A DNA stretch of 64,000 nt from DASSBR01 sp035688265 (GTDB lineage: Bacteria > Pseudomonadota > Gammaproteobacteria > Natronospirales > DASSBR01). Positions 62,100 through 64,000 of this stretch are shown here, piece by piece. The position numbers and the translations under genes were made by a program. The stretch covers positions 1-64,000 of the forward strand of contig DASSNE010000009.1 in assembly GCA_035688265.1 (NCBI GenBank), in the 5' to 3' direction. The notes below the pieces were generated by a model that saw only the letters and a list, made by a program, of their open reading frames with translations, ran no database searches and was not told the origin of the DNA. The stretch's first letter is position 1. Each line of letters opens with the position of its first letter.

Positions 62100-64000
62100 G
62101 TGCCGAACCTCACGTCAGCGACCACCCGGGGCGGCTTCTGCGGCGGCGCCGCGACCTGCGCCGGCCAGTCGTCGAGCGCCCGCACGGCCTCGTCGATATC
62201 GGCCAGCAACCCTGCCGCGGTCACTTCGACACCGGCGCCCGGGCCGGAGACGACCAGCGGGATGTCGCAGTAGTGCCGCGTGGTCAGCACCGCCATGTTC
62301 TGGCAGCCGCGCAGTCGCGCGAGCGGATGACCGGCCGCCAGCGACGTGACGCCGACCGACGCCTTCACGCCGTCGAAGCGGGCGACATAGGCGAGCCTGC
62401 GGCCTTCCGCCTGCGCCGCGCGCACCCGCCACGCCCACGTCTCGTCGTGCGCCTTGAGCCGCGCGAGAAACGCCGCCGGATCGTCTTCCTGGCGCAACGC
62501 GGCCGGCACCAGCGATTCGGTATCAATGTCATCGAGGTCCAGCGCCAGCCCGATTTCACGCAGCATGATCAGCAGCTTGCGCGCCACGTCGGCGCCGTTG
62601 AGATCGTCGCGCGGATGCGGCTCGGTGTAGCCCGCTGCATGCGCGGCCCGCACCGCAGCCGAAAACGCTTCGCCGCCGTTGAGCCGGTCGAACACGTAGC
62701 CGATCGTGCCTGACAGCACCGCGGACAGGCCGAGCAGGCTGTCGCCGCCGTGGCGGATGCGGCGCAGCGCGTGCAGGATCGGCAGACCGGCACCCACCGT
62801 CGTCGCGTAGCGCCAGGGCGCCGCGTCGACGGACTGCAGCATCTGGTAATCGTTCCACGGCAGCGTGCCGGCCTGCTTGTTGGGCGTCACCACCGCGATG
62901 CCGGCGCGCAGCAGCTCGGCGTAGGAGCGCGCGATCGCGTCGCTCGTCGTGCAATCGACGAAGACGAGCTTGCCGGCAAAGCTTTGCAGCTTTTCGGCAA
63001 AGCGCGGCCAGTCGGCCGCTTCGCCATGCGCGAGCGAGCGATCTAGGCCGTGCCAGCCGATGCCGTTCTCCGGTTGCCACAGCATGTGGCGGCGATTGAT
63101 GGCGCCGACCAGCATGATGTCGCTGCCGGCGCCCAGCCGGCGCAGCAGTTCGCGGCCGACGCGGCCTGTCCCGCCGGCTATCGCCAATGCGAGCCGCGCG
63201 TGCTGTGGCGCGGCGACCCGGTGCAGCAGCCTGACCGCCTGCGTCAGCCTGGCCGCCGGGACCGTCGTTGTCAGCGTGCGCGGGTCGTGGCGGAACGTAT
63301 CGGCCTCGATCGCGCCGCGTTCCAGCGCGCCCAGCACGCGCGCCGCGAGGCCGGCATCGATCGGTGCATGATCGCTGACGATCGTGACCGCAGCGCGCCC
63401 GTCGGGCAGCACGCGACCGGCGACGGCGCGCACGGCTTCGTGGCCGCCGGTGGCCGTGATCAGCGTCGGCGGCGCGTCCGGCTGCGCGATCGCCCGGACT
63501 TCGACCGGAATGGCGGGCGCGATCAGCGGATCGAGCGTTTTCGGATGCAGCACGCGCGCGCCGGCTTCGGCAAGCGCGGCGGCGGCTCGGTAGCTTAACC
63601 GCGGCAGGTGCCGCGCCGTCGGCACGAGCCGCGGATCCGCGCTCAGCACGCCGTCCACGTCCGTCCAGATTTCGACGCGTTCGGCATCGAGCGCCGCGGC
63701 CAAAAGCCCGGCGCTGTAGTCGGAGCCGCCGCGGCCGAGCGTAGTGACGCGGCCGCGCGCCTCGGCGCCGATGAAGCCGGTCACAACCGGCACGACGCCG
63801 CGCGCCAGATTCGCGAAGACCGCCTGGCAGCGGTGTCGCGTCTCGGTCGGATCGACCGCCGCTTCGCCGAAGCGGGCGTCGGTTGCGATTAACTGCGTCG
63901 CGTCGATCACGACCGACTGAACGCCGCGATGTTGCAGCACCGCCGCCACCACCGGCGCGGCCAGCCGCTCGCCGATGGCGAGAATGGCGTCGCGCGCCGC
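62096..64000 (-). CDS. bifunctional aspartokinase/homoserine dehydrogenase, N-terminus cut
   Basis: The frame runs off the right edge, so the first 150-200 residues are missing. The visible part includes the aspartokinase segment VTTLGRGGSDYSAGLLAAAL and EIWTDVDGVLSADPRLVPTA, the ACT-type region (HEAVRAVAGRVLPDGRAAVT) and the homoserine-dehydrogenase domain with LAIAGGTGRVGRELL, TTVGAGLPILHALRRI and YTEPHPRDDLNGADVARKLL. It catalyses the first and third steps of threonine and methionine synthesis (ThrA/MetL type; which one cannot be told). The HTH-only CysB-like gene is coupled to its 3' end. Confidence 0.95.
   Translation of the reverse strand, partial: AARDAILAIGERLAAPVVAAVLQHRGVQSVVIDATQLIATDARFGEAAVDPTETRHRCQAVFANLARGVVPVVTGFIGAEARGRVTTLGRGGSDYSAGLLAAALDAERVEIWTDVDGVLSADPRLVPTARHLPRLSYRAAAALAEAGARVLHPKTLDPLIAPAIPVEVRAIAQPDAPPTLITATGGHEAVRAVAGRVLPDGRAAVTIVSDHAPIDAGLAARVLGALERGAIEADTFRHDPRTLTTTVPAARLTQAVRLLHRVAAPQHARLALAIAGGTGRVGRELLRRLGAGSDIMLVGAINRRHMLWQPENGIGWHGLDRSLAHGEAADWPRFAEKLQSFAGKLVFVDCTTSDAIARSYAELLRAGIAVVTPNKQAGTLPWNDYQMLQSVDAAPWRYATTVGAGLPILHALRRIRHGGDSLLGLSAVLSGTIGYVFDRLNGGEAFSAAVRAAHAAGYTEPHPRDDLNGADVARKLLIMLREIGLALDLDDIDTESLVPAALRQEDDPAAFLARLKAHDETWAWRVRAAQAEGRRLAYVARFDGVKASVGVTSLAAGHPLARLRGCQNMAVLTTRHYCDIPLVVSGPGAGVEVTAAGLLADIDEAVRALDDWPAQVAAPPQKPPRVVADVRFGT

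Overview
This is a GC-rich chromosomal window from a Proteobacterium, most likely a gammaproteobacterium near the Xanthomonadales/Lysobacterales. The evidence is the yicC-gmk pair, a PAPS-type CysH beside a CysB-like gene and a fused aspartokinase/homoserine dehydrogenase, TonB, Tpd/P19 and OprB outer-membrane or periplasmic genes, sigma-54 and sigma-32 promoter signatures, and 'TGTAGGAGCG' REP doublets. The genus cannot be fixed from sequence alone. No rRNA, intact tRNA or CRISPR array was found. Genes at both edges are cut.

Layout. 0-2.5 kb: a cut hypothetical gene, a composite palindromic repeat, and a coupled Gfo/Idh plus zinc-type dehydrogenase pair. 2.6-8.5 kb: small hypothetical, lipoprotein and Sel1 genes, a PP2C phosphatase, yicC-gmk and a diguanylate cyclase. 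8.5-14.5 kb: an accessory region with HipBA, HicBA and AbrB-Doc toxin-antitoxin pairs. Remnants of a type I restriction system (hsdM and hsdR starts), an IS256 transposase fragment and a tRNA-like 3' end lie among them, together with an M61 peptidase. 14.6-17.1 kb: topoisomerase IB facing an FAD/Rieske oxidoreductase, whose upstream region holds a MITE-like inverted-repeat element. 17.4-23.5 kb: a small Cys-rich protein, an MFS transporter, an NtrC-type regulator with its kinase, a divergent secreted DUF4168 protein behind a -24/-12 promoter, and an acyltransferase frame with no normal start codon. 23.6-27.4 kb: a KefB-type antiporter and a BamA/TamA-like protein, convergent across an array of 7-bp repeats. 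27.5-32.3 kb: a heat-shock block of two Hsp20 genes, each with a sigma-32 promoter, the second leading into lon, with a GAF/HWE-type kinase between them. 32.4-39.5 kb: ybjQ-like, a small membrane protein, lhr, a thioredoxin-like lipoprotein and an MscS channel. 39.6-45.8 kb: a double hybrid kinase facing a BlaI / M56-HEAT / HEAT operon with a clear operator. 45.8-61 kb: an AsmA-like protein, then metal handling. This comprises a CDF exporter, a SmtB-type repressor, an HME-RND tripartite pump, a His/Cys-rich small protein, PepSY and TonB-receptor genes, an OprB porin, a Tpd/P19 iron protein and a 4Fe-4S membrane protein, with two Fur-box-like sites. 61-64 kb: cysH, a 90-aa HTH-only CysB-like protein, and thrA/metL running off the right edge.

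How the parts fit. The core functions (gmk, lon, lhr, cysH, thrA) are ordinary housekeeping. The most unusual parts are the BlaI/M56-HEAT/HEAT operon, the decayed defence island with its hsdM::IS256 junction, the sigma-54 cassette around the DUF4168 protein, the HTH-only CysB relative coupled to thrA, and the MITE-like element. Start sites were moved where a Shine-Dalgarno sequence or the protein family demanded it, and each entry says so.
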